Source: an uncultured Alphaproteobacteria bacterium (GTDB taxonomy: Bacteria > Pseudomonadota > Alphaproteobacteria > Caulobacterales > Caulobacteraceae). From it: a stretch of 64,000 nucleotides of DNA. How positions within the stretch are numbered: position 1 is the first letter of the stretch; each line of letters starts with the position of its first letter. Location: positions 1 through 64,000 of the forward strand of contig CAIJOB010000004.1 in the NCBI GenBank assembly GCA_903822175.1, given 5' to 3'. The translations under genes and the position numbers were made by a program. Positions 1-8,666 of the stretch are shown piece by piece. Below the pieces are notes generated by a model, which saw only the letters and a program-made list of their open reading frames with translations, ran no database searches and was not told the origin of the DNA.

Positions 1-729
1 CCCGTCGACCGACCAGGAGATCGGCAGGATGTGGGCGGCGCGGCGGCCCGGCAGCTTGATCTGGGCCAGCGCATTGCTGATCGCGCGGACCAGGTCGTGG
101 TCGCTGATCGGCCGGGCGCCGATGGAGACGCGGCCGGCCACGCGGTTGGAGGTGAGCTGGCCGCCGGCGGTGGCGACGGTGACGCTCTGGACGTTGACGC
201 CGGCGACGTTCTCGGCCCGCTCGACCGCCTGGGCGATAGCTTCCGACGCCTCGTCGAGATTGACGATGGAGCCGCCGCGCACGCCGCGCGACTGAACATA
301 CCCGACCCCAGCGGTGGTCAGCGTGCGGTCGCCCCTTCGCACGCCGTCCGCCTTCATGATGAAGCAGGTGACCTTTGAAGCGCCGAGATCGACGGCGGCT
401 ACGACAGGGCCTTTATACCCAAAGTCGGCTCGTAAATCATGGTCACTTTCAAGTACTACCGCCGATCCAATCTCTGGATTATCCGACAATCCGCGCACCT
501 TCTGCGCAAAATCATCATCAAATACGGTCCCGTCATCAATCTTTATTATTGCACTTTCTAGGTCGGTAAACTTCAAACCACTTATATCTTGTCCAGATAC
601 ATCGACGCCATCCATATTCGCGCCAATGTAAAATCCTTCTGGTTTCGCGCCAGCCATTTTTGCCAATTCACGCAAATCGGTAACATCAGACTTCAATATA
701 TCGGCAACTTCATCGAGCCAGTGCTTCAT
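1..729 (-). CDS. ftsA: FtsA fused in frame to a foreign N-terminus (partial)
   Basis: The gene runs off the left edge, so its 3' part is missing. From about residue 107 it is FtsA, the actin-like protein that ties the FtsZ ring to the membrane: the phosphate-1 motif AAVDLGASKVTCFIM, then GYVQSRGVRGG and NLDEASEAIAQAVERAENV. Residues 1-106 do not belong to FtsA. They comprise a helix beginning MKHWLDEVADIL, a pentapeptide-like stretch GANMDGVDVSGQDISG (residues 36-51) and an acidic linker, all in AT-rich DNA. The ATG at 729 overlaps the stop of the upstream gene (ATGA). The nearest other in-frame start is a GTG at 498, still inside the foreign part. FtsA is normally preceded by ftsQ in the dcw cluster, and ftsQ is absent here. 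Either the fusion is real or the contig is chimeric; the FtsA identity is certain, the gene model is not. Confidence 0.75.
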   Translation of the reverse strand, partial: MKHWLDEVADILKSDVTDLRELAKMAGAKPEGFYIGANMDGVDVSGQDISGLKFTDLESAIIKIDDGTVFDDDFAQKVRGLSDNPEIGSAVVLESDHDLRADFGYKGPVVAAVDLGASKVTCFIMKADGVRRGDRTLTTAGVGYVQSRGVRGGSIVNLDEASEAIAQAVERAENVAGVNVQSVTVATAGGQLTSNRVAGRVSIGARPISDHDLVRAISNALAQIKLPGRRAAHILPISWSVDG

Positions 730-1640
730 CCCATGTTTCCAGAATTCGCTGAAACACTGGAAAGAGTTATCCTAGAAAATGCCTCTTCTATATTTTCAAC
801 CCGCAATCCTTCGGATATAAGCTTTTCCCTGATGTAAGATTCAGCAGCAGCAAGCCTATTTCGGAATCCGAATTTCTCTGAGATAGACGCCCACAAATTC
901 TCATCTTTCATTGCTAAATCTGAAATAATCAGATCCTCCCGCCTGCAATGAATCTCGACGCGAACGGTGGGGGGCACCCGCTCCGAAGCTTGATCTCCGC
1001 ACACTAAGGCCAGTCTGGGACTGCTTGCTCCATCCCAAGGACGCCCTTCAATAGATTTCTTGATCGGAGATTCAAGTATCCATCTATAATTATTATCTTC
1101 GTTCTTTGATTGCGTAAATACAATTCCATGTGTCTCGCTCGAAAACTCAACTCTCTCAGACCTTTTTGTCTTTTTCTCGCCTGATAATTCGGCAGAGATT
1201 CCCACCGACGATCCCTTTGAGAAACGACCAAAAATCCTACCCCCTATGCTCTTGGCCTCCTTGCGCTCTGTCGTTTCCGTAATTTTACCAACAAACTTTT
1301 GAGCATCCCTGGAAACAGACGATGGGTCTATCGAAACCGGTTCCGCGTCAGGAACCACCACCACGACCTCCGCTCTCCGCAGGCTGAGGCGAAATCTCAT
1401 AGCAGAATCGGATTCCTCTCCGAGTCTTGCGGTTCCGAATACTACGTCTACGTGCAAATCTACACGTCTTCCGCCGGCGAATTCGCCGTGCCACGCTTCA
1501 ATAGTTACGACATCCGCAAAGGCCTGCCGCCGACTGTTATTTCCCAACTGCATGGACTTCGAGGGCCTAGTTACAAGTTCATAGCGGGACTCTAGCCGGA
1601 ACTGGGTGTGAAACTCGGTCTCTCAACCTATGAGATAAAA
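412..1640. other. Low-GC patch holding the two unknown frames
   Basis: Bases 541-600 contain 21 G+C (35 %) and 1081-1140 contain 20 (33 %), whereas neighbouring genes are near two-thirds GC. The patch starts inside the ftsA frame, around codon 106 of the fusion, and ends just past the 3' end of the acetyltransferase gene. I see no integrase, transposase, terminal repeat or tRNA at either side. The bases from about 1260 to 1560 are less AT-rich than the rest. Recent acquisition or a contig join would both explain the contrast. Confidence 0.6.
726..1553 (-). CDS. Unknown protein in the low-GC patch
   Basis: I do not recognise this 275-residue protein. It shows no signal peptide or clear membrane segment. 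Residues 100-150 are rich in Lys, Glu and Ser around GRIFGRFSKGSSVGIS, and the C-terminal third looks helical. The ATG at 1553 is the only possible start: the frame stays open for 23 codons upstream to a TGA at 1623-1625 but has no ATG, GTG or TTG, so the original 5' end may be lost. The stop overlaps the next start as ATGA, so the two frames look translationally coupled. Codon use is AT-rich, unlike the flanks. The reading frame is probably real; I can give no function. Confidence 0.6.
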   Translation of the reverse strand: MQLGNNSRRQAFADVVTIEAWHGEFAGGRRVDLHVDVVFGTARLGEESDSAMRFRLSLRRAEVVVVVPDAEPVSIDPSSVSRDAQKFVGKITETTERKEAKSIGGRIFGRFSKGSSVGISAELSGEKKTKRSERVEFSSETHGIVFTQSKNEDNNYRWILESPIKKSIEGRPWDGASSPRLALVCGDQASERVPPTVRVEIHCRREDLIISDLAMKDENLWASISEKFGFRNRLAAAESYIREKLISEGLRVENIEEAFSRITLSSVSANSGNMG

Positions 1641-1645
1641 ACCGG

Positions 1646-2185
1646 TCAAGCTAGGCCATGCCGGGCCGCCGAGAACAGGACGTGGCGGCGGAGCGGATGG
1701 TCCGCCGCCAGCCTAGGGTGGTCGAAATCGCGGGCCGGGTCAGGCGTCATGCCGATGCGCCGCATCACCGCCTGGGACGCCAGGTTGGTCGTCGCGGTGA
1801 TGGCGATGATCTCCGCCAGATCGCGGTTCGCGAACCCCCAGGCGAGCGCGGCGCGGCCGGCCTCGGACGCATAGCCATGGCCCCAGGCTGCGGGCGAAAA
1901 CCGCCAGCCGACCTCGACGCATGGCCCGGGCGGCAGGTCGTCGCCGATGACAGCTAGCCCGGCGAGGCCCGCCACTGCGCCATCGGCTTTCAGCTCCACC
2001 GCCCAGAAGCTGAAGCCATGCTCGATCTGGTGGGCCCGCATGCGGTCCACGAAGGCGTCGCTCTGCGCGCGGCTCTGGGCGCCAGCCAACCAGTCGCCGA
2101 CGCGTGGGTCGCCGTTGATGGCGAAGACGGCGTCGCGGTCGCGGTCCTCGAGCGGCCGCAGGATGAGCCGCTCGGTTTCAATCAC
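1646..2185 (-). CDS. GNAT family N-acetyltransferase (RimJ/RimL type)
   Basis: A 179-residue acetyl-CoA-dependent acetyltransferase. It opens with IETERLILRPLEDRD, typical of the RimJ/RimL subgroup, and has the acetyl-CoA-binding loop region GWRFSPAAWGHGYASEA in the middle and the NLASQAVMRRIGM helix of motif B near the end. The start is GTG, giving a GTGA overlap with the aguB stop, so it is the last gene of the aguA-aguB transcript. Its neighbours suggest a small amine or a protein N-terminus as substrate, but the sequence does not say which. The family call is firm. Confidence 0.88.
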   Translation of the reverse strand: MIETERLILRPLEDRDRDAVFAINGDPRVGDWLAGAQSRAQSDAFVDRMRAHQIEHGFSFWAVELKADGAVAGLAGLAVIGDDLPPGPCVEVGWRFSPAAWGHGYASEAGRAALAWGFANRDLAEIIAITATTNLASQAVMRRIGMTPDPARDFDHPRLAADHPLRRHVLFSAARHGLA

Positions 2186-3060
2186 GCCGGCCGGCCCTGC
2201 GTCAGCGCGCCGTAGAGGTCGGGCCGGCGGTCGCGGAAGAAGCCCCAGGCGGCGCGGTGGGTGCTGAGAAAATCAAGGTCGAACTCGGCGACCAGCGCGC
2301 CCTCGTCCTCGCGCCCGAAGGCCTGCACCAGATCGCCGCGGTGGTCGGCGATGAAGCTGGAGCCGTAGAACAGCTGGCCGCCGTTGGGATAGCCATCCCA
2401 AGGCTCGAAGCCGGTGCGGTTGGCGCCGACCACCGGGATCACGTTGGAGACCGCGTGGCCCTGCATGGCGCGCCGCCAGGGCTGGGCGGTGTCCAGCGTC
2501 GGGTCGTGCGGCTCCGAGCCGATGGCGGTGGGATAGAGCAGCACCTCGGCGCCCATCAGCGCCATGGCGCGCGCGGCCTCCGGGTACCACTGGTCCCAGC
2601 AGATGCCGACGCCCAGGCGGCCAAAACGCGTGTCCCAGACCTTGAAGCCGGTGTCGCCAGGCCGGAAATAATACTTCTCCATATAGCCCGGCCCGTCGGG
2701 GATATGGCTCTTGCGGTAGACGCCGAGCAGCGAGCCGTCAGCGTCGGCCATCACCAGACTGTTGAAATAGTGCGGCCCCTCGCGCTCGAAGATCGAGATC
2801 GGCAGGACGACGCCCAGCTCGGCGGCCAGGGGCGCCAGCGCGGTGACGCAGGGGTGTTCGCGCCAAGGATGGGCCTCTTTGAACCAGCGCTCCTCCTGGG
2901 CGACGCAGAAATAGGGGCCCTGGAACAGTTCCGGCGGCAGGATCACCTGGGCGCCCTGGCCGGCGGCCTCGCGGATCAGCTCGGCCGTCCGGGCGATATT
3001 GGCGTCGAGGTCGAGGCCGAAGCTCGCCTGCAGCGCCGCCACCTTGATCTTGCGCGACAT
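2182..3060 (-). CDS. aguB: N-carbamoylputrescine amidase
   Basis: This 292-residue nitrilase-superfamily enzyme hydrolyses N-carbamoylputrescine to putrescine, CO2 and ammonia, the last step of the arginine-decarboxylase route. The Glu-Lys-Cys triad is visible: E44 in PPELFQGPYFC, K117 in YRKSHIPDGPGYMEKYYF and C154 in GVGICWDQWYPE. The ATG at 3060 shares one base with the aguA stop (TGATG), so the pair is translationally coupled. The frame stays open upstream, but that part lies over aguA and is not coding. Length and motifs match the AguB family fully. The protein is cytoplasmic. Confidence 0.95.
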   Translation of the reverse strand: MSRKIKVAALQASFGLDLDANIARTAELIREAAGQGAQVILPPELFQGPYFCVAQEERWFKEAHPWREHPCVTALAPLAAELGVVLPISIFEREGPHYFNSLVMADADGSLLGVYRKSHIPDGPGYMEKYYFRPGDTGFKVWDTRFGRLGVGICWDQWYPEAARAMALMGAEVLLYPTAIGSEPHDPTLDTAQPWRRAMQGHAVSNVIPVVGANRTGFEPWDGYPNGGQLFYGSSFIADHRGDLVQAFGREDEGALVAEFDLDFLSTHRAAWGFFRDRRPDLYGALTQGRPA

Positions 3061-4079
3061 CAGGCGGGCTCCTGCTGGGTGATGCAGTGGAACGAGCCGC
3101 CGCCGGTCAGGATCGCCGTCGACGGCAGGCCGATCACCTGGCGGCCGGGGAACAGGTGCTCCAGCGCCTGGACCGCGAAGGCCCCGGCCTGTTCGGCGTA
3201 GATGGGCACGATCACCGCGCCGTTGGCGATCAGGAAATTCATGTGGCTGGCGGGTGCGGCCCTGGTCCGTCCGTCGGCGTCGGGCGTTCCGTCGATCCAG
3301 CCCGGCGAGGGAATCCGCACCACCTTCAGTTTGCGGCCGGCGGCGTCGGTCGCTTCGGCCAGACGCCGGGCGGCGTCGTCGAAGGCGCGGGCGTTGGGAT
3401 CGTTGCGCCCGAACGCGACCGGGCAGACCACCACGCCCGGCGCCACGAAGCGCGCCAGATTGTCCACGTGGCCGTCGGTATGGTCGTTCGCGAGGCCCTC
3501 GCCCAGCCAGATGGTCTTGGTCGCGCCGAAGGCTTGCGCGAACGCCGCCTGCGCTTGCGCGTCGCCCCAGCCGGTGTTGCGGTTGACGTTCAGCACGCAC
3601 TGGCCGGTGGTCAGGATCGTGCCCTCGCCGTCGTGATCGACCGCGCCGCCTTCCAGGATGAAGTCGTGGGGGACCAGCGGAACGCCGGCCGCGTTCGCGA
3701 TCTGGGCGGCGACGGTGTCGTCGTGCTCCAACTCGTACTTGCCGCCCCAGCCGTTGAACCGGAACGCCTGGGCGCGCGGCCCATCCGGCCCCTTGGTGAA
3801 AATCGGGCCGGTGTCGCGCAGCCAGATGTCGCCAAAGGCGCCGGGCACGATCTCGATGCCGTCGACGCCGCCGAGCTGAGCGCGGGCGTCAGCCTCGCCG
3901 GCGGGCGAGCCGGTCAGCAGCTTCACCCGCTCAGCGCCTGGACCAGCCAGTGCACGGGCGAGCGCCGCGACCTCGGCCTGGGCGGCCGGCAGGTCGTCCT
4001 CCCACAGCTCCGCATGGCTGGGGAAGCCCAGCCACATGGCCCGGTGCGGAGCCCATTCTGCGGGAACGGTGAGGGTCAT
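3060..4079 (-). CDS. aguA: Agmatine deiminase
   Basis: A 339-residue guanidino-group-modifying enzyme that converts agmatine to N-carbamoylputrescine and ammonia. Family signatures run in order: WLGFPSH near the N-terminus, DIWLRDTGP, FNGWGGKY, LEGGAVDHDGEGT, NDHTDGHVDN with the catalytic His, and the nucleophile C332 in GGGSFHCITQQEP, seven residues from the end. It is the first gene of aguA-aguB-GNAT, so the putrescine branch is encoded here; an arginine decarboxylase is not in the window. The 155-base gap upstream holds the terminator of the neighbouring receptor gene. Confidence 0.95.
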   Translation of the reverse strand: MTLTVPAEWAPHRAMWLGFPSHAELWEDDLPAAQAEVAALARALAGPGAERVKLLTGSPAGEADARAQLGGVDGIEIVPGAFGDIWLRDTGPIFTKGPDGPRAQAFRFNGWGGKYELEHDDTVAAQIANAAGVPLVPHDFILEGGAVDHDGEGTILTTGQCVLNVNRNTGWGDAQAQAAFAQAFGATKTIWLGEGLANDHTDGHVDNLARFVAPGVVVCPVAFGRNDPNARAFDDAARRLAEATDAAGRKLKVVRIPSPGWIDGTPDADGRTRAAPASHMNFLIANGAVIVPIYAEQAGAFAVQALEHLFPGRQVIGLPSTAILTGGGSFHCITQQEPA

Positions 4080-4175
4080 CGGCGGTCTTTAAAACCTCAG
4101 GTGTTGAGGACGCGCGCAAATGGGCCGGGCCGTCCGGCGCGTCAAGGCCCAGACCGGCCCAAACGCCCGCCCAAA

Positions 4176-4207
4176 CGAAAGGGGCGGCCCGTCGCCGGAC
4201 CGCCCCT
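4176..4207 (-). terminator. Intrinsic terminator of the TonB receptor gene
   Basis: Bases 4181-4190 and 4197-4206 form a 10-bp GC stem with one mismatch and a six-base loop. Read on the minus strand it is followed by TTTCGTTT. It lies about 28 bases beyond the receptor stop codon and before aguA, so it should stop receptor transcripts. Confidence 0.75.
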
Positions 4208-4234
4208 CAAGTCATTCAGGCCGAAGCCTCTCGA

Positions 4235-6824
4235 CTAGAACTGCGCGTGCAGCGTCATCGAAAGGACCCGCGGCGAGTTGTAGGTCGGGAAGAACGCGAC
4301 CGCAGCCTTGGTCGTCGTCGGCGACAGCACCACCGCTGTGGCGTTGGTCACCGAGGAGTAGCGGTAGGGCTGGCGGGTGTTGGTCAGGTTGAAGACGTTG
4401 AACTGCAGGTAGGTGTTCTGCAGGCCCCACCAGCTGATCGGCATCCGCGCGTCGGCGTTGACCGTGGTGATGTCCGGCGCGGCGACCGTGTTCATGTCGT
4501 CGATCCAGCGCTTGCCCTGGTACTTCACGTTGCCGCCGAGATCGATCCAGCCGAAGTCATAGCGCACGTTGGCCGCGAAGGTCTCGTCGGGCTGGAGGAC
4601 GAACTCCTTGCCCGCGGTCGGCAGCGCCAGGGCCACCGCACCGGCGGCCGCGACCACTTCGTTGCTCTTCACGTCGCTGTGGACGAATTCGGCGCTGGCG
4701 TAGACCGAGAGGTGTTCCCAGAGCGTCGCGCCGGCTTCGAGGTCGACGCCGTACAGCTGCACGTCGCCGATGTTACGGTCGATCGACAGGGTCGGGTCGG
4801 TCGGGTCGAACGATTGGACGATGCGGTTCTTGTACTGCACGTCCCAGGCGCTCAGCGAGGTGATGAAGGTGCTCGACTGGTAGCGCCAGCCCGCCGAGAA
4901 GCTCTCGGAGGTTTCCGGCTGCACCAGAGCCGTGACCGACGAATAGAGGTCGTCGGTCTTCGGCGCCGAGAAGCCTTCCGCGTAGGTCGCGTAGATCAGC
5001 TGGTTGTCGGTGAGGCGGTAGGTCGCGCCGGCGTTCGGCAGCACCTTGTCGAAGTTGAAGGTCTGCGAGAACGGCGTCCGGAAGTTCGGGGCCTTGGTCA
5101 CCGCGTTGAACGAGATCGCGCCGGTCCTGCCGAACAGCAGGGTCGACAGCGCGTTGGTGTTTCCCGCCAAGACGTCGGCGTTGAAGGCCGCCGTCACCTG
5201 GGCCGGATCGATGGTGTCGCAGTACGCGCTCGTGCCGTTGTAGGTGTAGCAGTACTGGTTCAGATCGCGCTTGAAGTGCGGGTCGCGGATGCCGACGTTG
5301 ATGTGCAGCTTATCGTCCATGAACTTGCCGATGTAGTTCAGCGAGATCTGGTTCAGCTCGGCGATCGAGTGACGGTCGCGGCCGCGCAGGAAGCTGCCGT
5401 CGTCGGTGGTGATCCGGGTGGAACCCTCGCCGTCCTTGCCGCCGAACACCGAGCCCGGCAGGCCGTTCACCGGGTTGATGAAGTTATACTCGCCGGTCTG
5501 ACGGTGCATCGCGTAGTCGAGGGTGTAGGAGAGCGCGAAGTGGTTGTGCTCGTTCAGGTCCCAGAGCAGCGCGGAGTTGATGCCGTAGCGGCGGGTGTTG
5601 GTGTTGTTCGGGGCATAGACATCGACCGTGTCGAGCACGTCGCCGTCGCCGTTCAGATCGACGCCGCGCGAACCCACCTTGTTGCCCTTCAGGCGCGGGT
5701 CGGTTTCCGAAATCGCCTGCACGCCGCCGCCGTTGGCCAGGGTGTAGAAGAACGACGGGTCAAAGGTGAAGGTGAGGCTGTCGGTCAGCGAGAACTTCGA
5801 CTGGCCGCGGATGGTGCCGAAGATCACCGGGTTGGGGTGCAGGGCCCAGAAGTTGCCGTCCAGGCCGGTGGCGCCGGCGCTGCCTTGCAGGAAGCCGGTG
5901 CAGCCCGCGTTGATCAGGGTGCCGCAGTTGTTCAGCGGGGTGTCGGCCTTGCCGGCGACGGCGGTCGGCACCGACCAGGTGTTGTTGTAGTCGATCGTGG
6001 ACTTGCTCACGCCCGGCTGGGAGAACTGGGCGTAGGACGAGCCGTCGTAGAAGTAGTCGTGCTCCAGCACATAGCTGCCGGCGAGGCTGATGAAGTCCGA
6101 ACCCTTCAGCGGCTGATAGACGCGCGCGTCGAAGCCTTCCTTCATTTCCTGACCGATGCCGACCCACTTGTTGGACTGGTCGTAGTTGCCGGCCAGCATG
6201 AAGCGCGTGCCCCAGGGGGCCGACTTCGCCCGACTCGGCTTCGGCGAAGTAGCGCGACCAGTTGTTGCTGCCGACGGTCGGCGCGATGATCAGCTGGCGG
6301 TCCTTGGTCGGGACCTTGGAGACGATGTCGACCGTGCCGCCCACCGCCGAGGCCGTCGGGCTGTCGACCGAGGTCGCGCCCATGTTGACCGTGACGTGGT
6401 CGGTGATTTCCGGGGTCAGGTATTCGCCGGGGAACACCGCGTAGTTGCCGGAGTCGTTGACCGGCACGCCGTCGATGGTGATGCCGATGTGGGCACCGTC
6501 GAAGCCGTGGATGCGCAGGTCGCCGGACAGATTGCCCGTGGCGTCTTCCGAGGTGTAGTTCACGCCGGGCAGCAGGTTGATCAGCTGGGCGAAGTTCTGG
6601 CCCGCTTGCTGGTGCTCGAAGAAGTCGTGATTGACGATCGATTCGTCCTTGGCTTCCTGGACCTGAGTGATCACGCCGGAAACGCTCGGTTGGCCGCGGG
6701 CTCCGGTGACGACGAGTTCCTGGACTTGCGTGGCCGTCGACTGCGCAAACGCGCCGGAGGCAATCAGCAGGCCGGAGGCCAAGGCGGTGGTCGCGCACAA
6801 TGCGCGGTTCAGTTTGAGCTTCAT
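4235..6824 (-). pseudogene. TonB-dependent receptor, broken by a one-base frameshift
   Basis: An outer-membrane active-transport channel. The ATG at 6824 follows GAGGGG, and a signal peptide MKLKLNRALCATTALASG ends near AFA. A plug domain follows (VQELVVTGARGQPS, LINLLPGVNYTSEDATG, LRIHGFDGAHIGITIDGVPV), then a long beta-barrel ending in MTLHAQF with the terminal Phe expected of outer-membrane proteins. The frame breaks at the five-G run 6215-6219. With one base fewer, the two frames join as ESGEVGPWGTRFMLAGNYD, giving about 862 residues, the usual length. All else is intact, so this is a very recent mutation or a homopolymer sequencing error. The substrate is unknown; the gene lies next to polyamine genes but has its own terminator. 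Confidence 0.88.
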
Positions 6825-7031
6825 GATATCCCCTCTTAGAGCACCGCGAAGCCGCCACCCCAGGCGACTCCGCTGTCTTGATTTAGCCGTATAGCGTGCA
6901 AATGGCATCCGATGGTGACGCTTTTGCTACGGTGACAACAGGTCGCGCGTAGAAGCCGCGATGTGTGGCGCCGGCGCCCCTCTGAGGGCGCCGCGCTGTA
7001 ACAATGTTTGATGGAATTGGTAGGCGTACGG

Positions 7032-8666
7032 ATGTCTGACGTGACGGGCGCTAGGGATGGTGAGGCGCAGACCCGCATGGCCCTATGGCTTGTGGCCGGG
7101 CTCACCATGGTCCGGATGATCGCGCTGTTCCGTACACCGCTGGAACTCTATCCGGACGAGGCTCAGTACTGGCTTTGGTCGCGCACCCTGGCGTTTGGAT
7201 ATTATTCCAAGCCGCCGGTGATCGCCTGGGCGATCTGGGCCTCGACGGCGTTTGGCGGCGACGCCGAGCCCTTCGTGCGGCTGCCGGCGGTGCTGTTCCA
7301 GGCCGGTGCCGCCTTCGTCGTCTTCGCCATCGGCCGCCGGCTCTACGGGCCCAAGGTCGCGCTCGCCGCCACGGCCCTCTATGCGCTGGCGCCGGCGATC
7401 CAGCTCTCCGCCACGGTGGTGGCGACCGATGCGCCGCTGCTGTTCTTCATTGGCCTGACCCTGAGCGCCTACACGGCACTGCAAGGGAGCGCCGGGCGGA
7501 CACGCTTGTGGCTGGCCGCCAGCCTCGGCGCGGCGTTGGGCCTGGCGTTCCTCAGCAAGTACGCGGCGGTCTACGCCCTGATCGGCATTGGCCTGCACCT
7601 GGCGCTGTCGCCCGCCGCGCGGCGCGGCTGGACAGCGGCCTCGGCGGCCCTGGCGGTCGGGGTCTTCGCGCTCGTGCTGGCCCCCAACCTCGCCTGGAAC
7701 GCCGCCCACGGATTCGCCACCCTGCAACACACCGCCGCCGACGCCCACTGGGCCGGGCGCAAGCTCTTCAACCTGGCGGAACTGGGCCAATTCCTCGGCG
7801 AGCAGTTCGCAGTCTTCGGGCCGATTCCGTTCGCAGTGCTCCTGGTCGGCGCGGGGCTCTTGGCCTGGCGCCGACGCCTGGAAGCGCCCGACGTCCTGCT
7901 GCTCTGCTTCACCCTGCCGCCGATCGCCATCGTCGCGGTGCAGGCCTTCGTCAGCCGCGCCAACGCCAACTGGTCCGGCGCGAGCTATCTCCCCGGCGCG
8001 ATCCTGGTGGCGGCCTGGCTGATCCGCTGGCGGAGCCGCAAGCTGTTGATCGCCGCCATCGGCATGCAGGCAGCCATGGCGGCGGCCTTCCTGGCAGCCG
8101 TGATCTCGCCCCGCATGGTCGACAATCTCGGCGGCGCCAACAGCCTGAAGCGGGCGCGGGGCTGGGACCAGACGGCCCAGGTGGTGGTGCGCCGCGCGCG
8201 AACCGAGGAGCCCAGCGGCCTCACCGCCATCGCGGTCAACAACCGCTTTCTGTATTACGCCCTCGCCTACTACGGCCGCGACTACTTCCGCGAGCCCACG
8301 GCCGCGCCGCTGACCATGTGGCTGCGCGGGACCGCGGCGGGCAACCAGGCCGAGGCCAGCGCCCCGCTGACGCCGGCCAGGGGCGGCCGGGTGCTCAATG
8401 TCGCCTATGAGAGCTGGTTCAACACCGAAATGGCCGCGGACTTCACCAACGTCCTGGACCCGCAGATCGACGACATCTTCCTCGACCGTAAGCACCAGCG
8501 GCGGCTGGACCTGTTCCTGGGAACGGACTTCCGGCCCAAGCCGCGCGACCCGAAGACCGGCTATCCCAGCCCGGAATGGAAGCCCGGCGACGCGGTGAAG
8601 GCGACGCGCGCCGAGATCGTCATTCCGTCGCCTTCTGTTCCGCTAAAGGGGGCGGCTAAGCCCTAG
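7032..8666 (+). CDS. GT39/ArnT-like membrane glycosyltransferase
   Basis: A polytopic glycosyltransferase of family 39, which moves a sugar from a polyprenyl phosphate carrier to lipid A, protein or another envelope acceptor at the periplasmic face. The catalytic acidic pair sits in ELYPDEAQYWLWSR (D42, E43) in the first loop, followed by FGYYSKPP, typical of the ArnT/PMT group, and about ten hydrophobic segments to residue 370. The C-terminal 150 residues form a soluble tail. In-frame starts lie at 7008 (TTG), 7011 and 7032 (ATG); I chose 7032 because GGTAGG lies upstream at a usable distance. The stop shares CTAG with msrA. Acceptor and sugar are unknown. Confidence 0.85.
   Translation: MSDVTGARDGEAQTRMALWLVAGLTMVRMIALFRTPLELYPDEAQYWLWSRTLAFGYYSKPPVIAWAIWASTAFGGDAEPFVRLPAVLFQAGAAFVVFAIGRRLYGPKVALAATALYALAPAIQLSATVVATDAPLLFFIGLTLSAYTALQGSAGRTRLWLAASLGAALGLAFLSKYAAVYALIGIGLHLALSPAARRGWTAASAALAVGVFALVLAPNLAWNAAHGFATLQHTAADAHWAGRKLFNLAELGQFLGEQFAVFGPIPFAVLLVGAGLLAWRRRLEAPDVLLLCFTLPPIAIVAVQAFVSRANANWSGASYLPGAILVAAWLIRWRSRKLLIAAIGMQAAMAAAFLAAVISPRMVDNLGGANSLKRARGWDQTAQVVVRRARTEEPSGLTAIAVNNRFLYYALAYYGRDYFREPTAAPLTMWLRGTAAGNQAEASAPLTPARGGRVLNVAYESWFNTEMAADFTNVLDPQIDDIFLDRKHQRRLDLFLGTDFRPKPRDPKTGYPSPEWKPGDAVKATRAEIVIPSPSVPLKGAAKP

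Noticed and set aside
1554..1645. Search for an attachment site or terminal repeat at the right edge of the low-GC patch.
   Set aside because: No direct or inverted repeat matching the left junction near 412 is visible, and no integrase or tRNA is adjacent.
4247..6289. A 680-codon open frame on the strand opposite the first TonB receptor, and similar ones opposite 35937-38084 and 49018-51531.
   Set aside because: They are mirrored frames that stay open because of high third-position GC. Their translations are rich in Arg, Ala, Gly, Val, Asp and His without any domain, and the opposite strand has clear conserved genes.
6973..6992. Hairpin GGCGCCC / GGGCGCC before the GT39 gene as a terminator.
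   Set aside because: It lies upstream of two divergent starts, where no transcript ends, and has no T tract.
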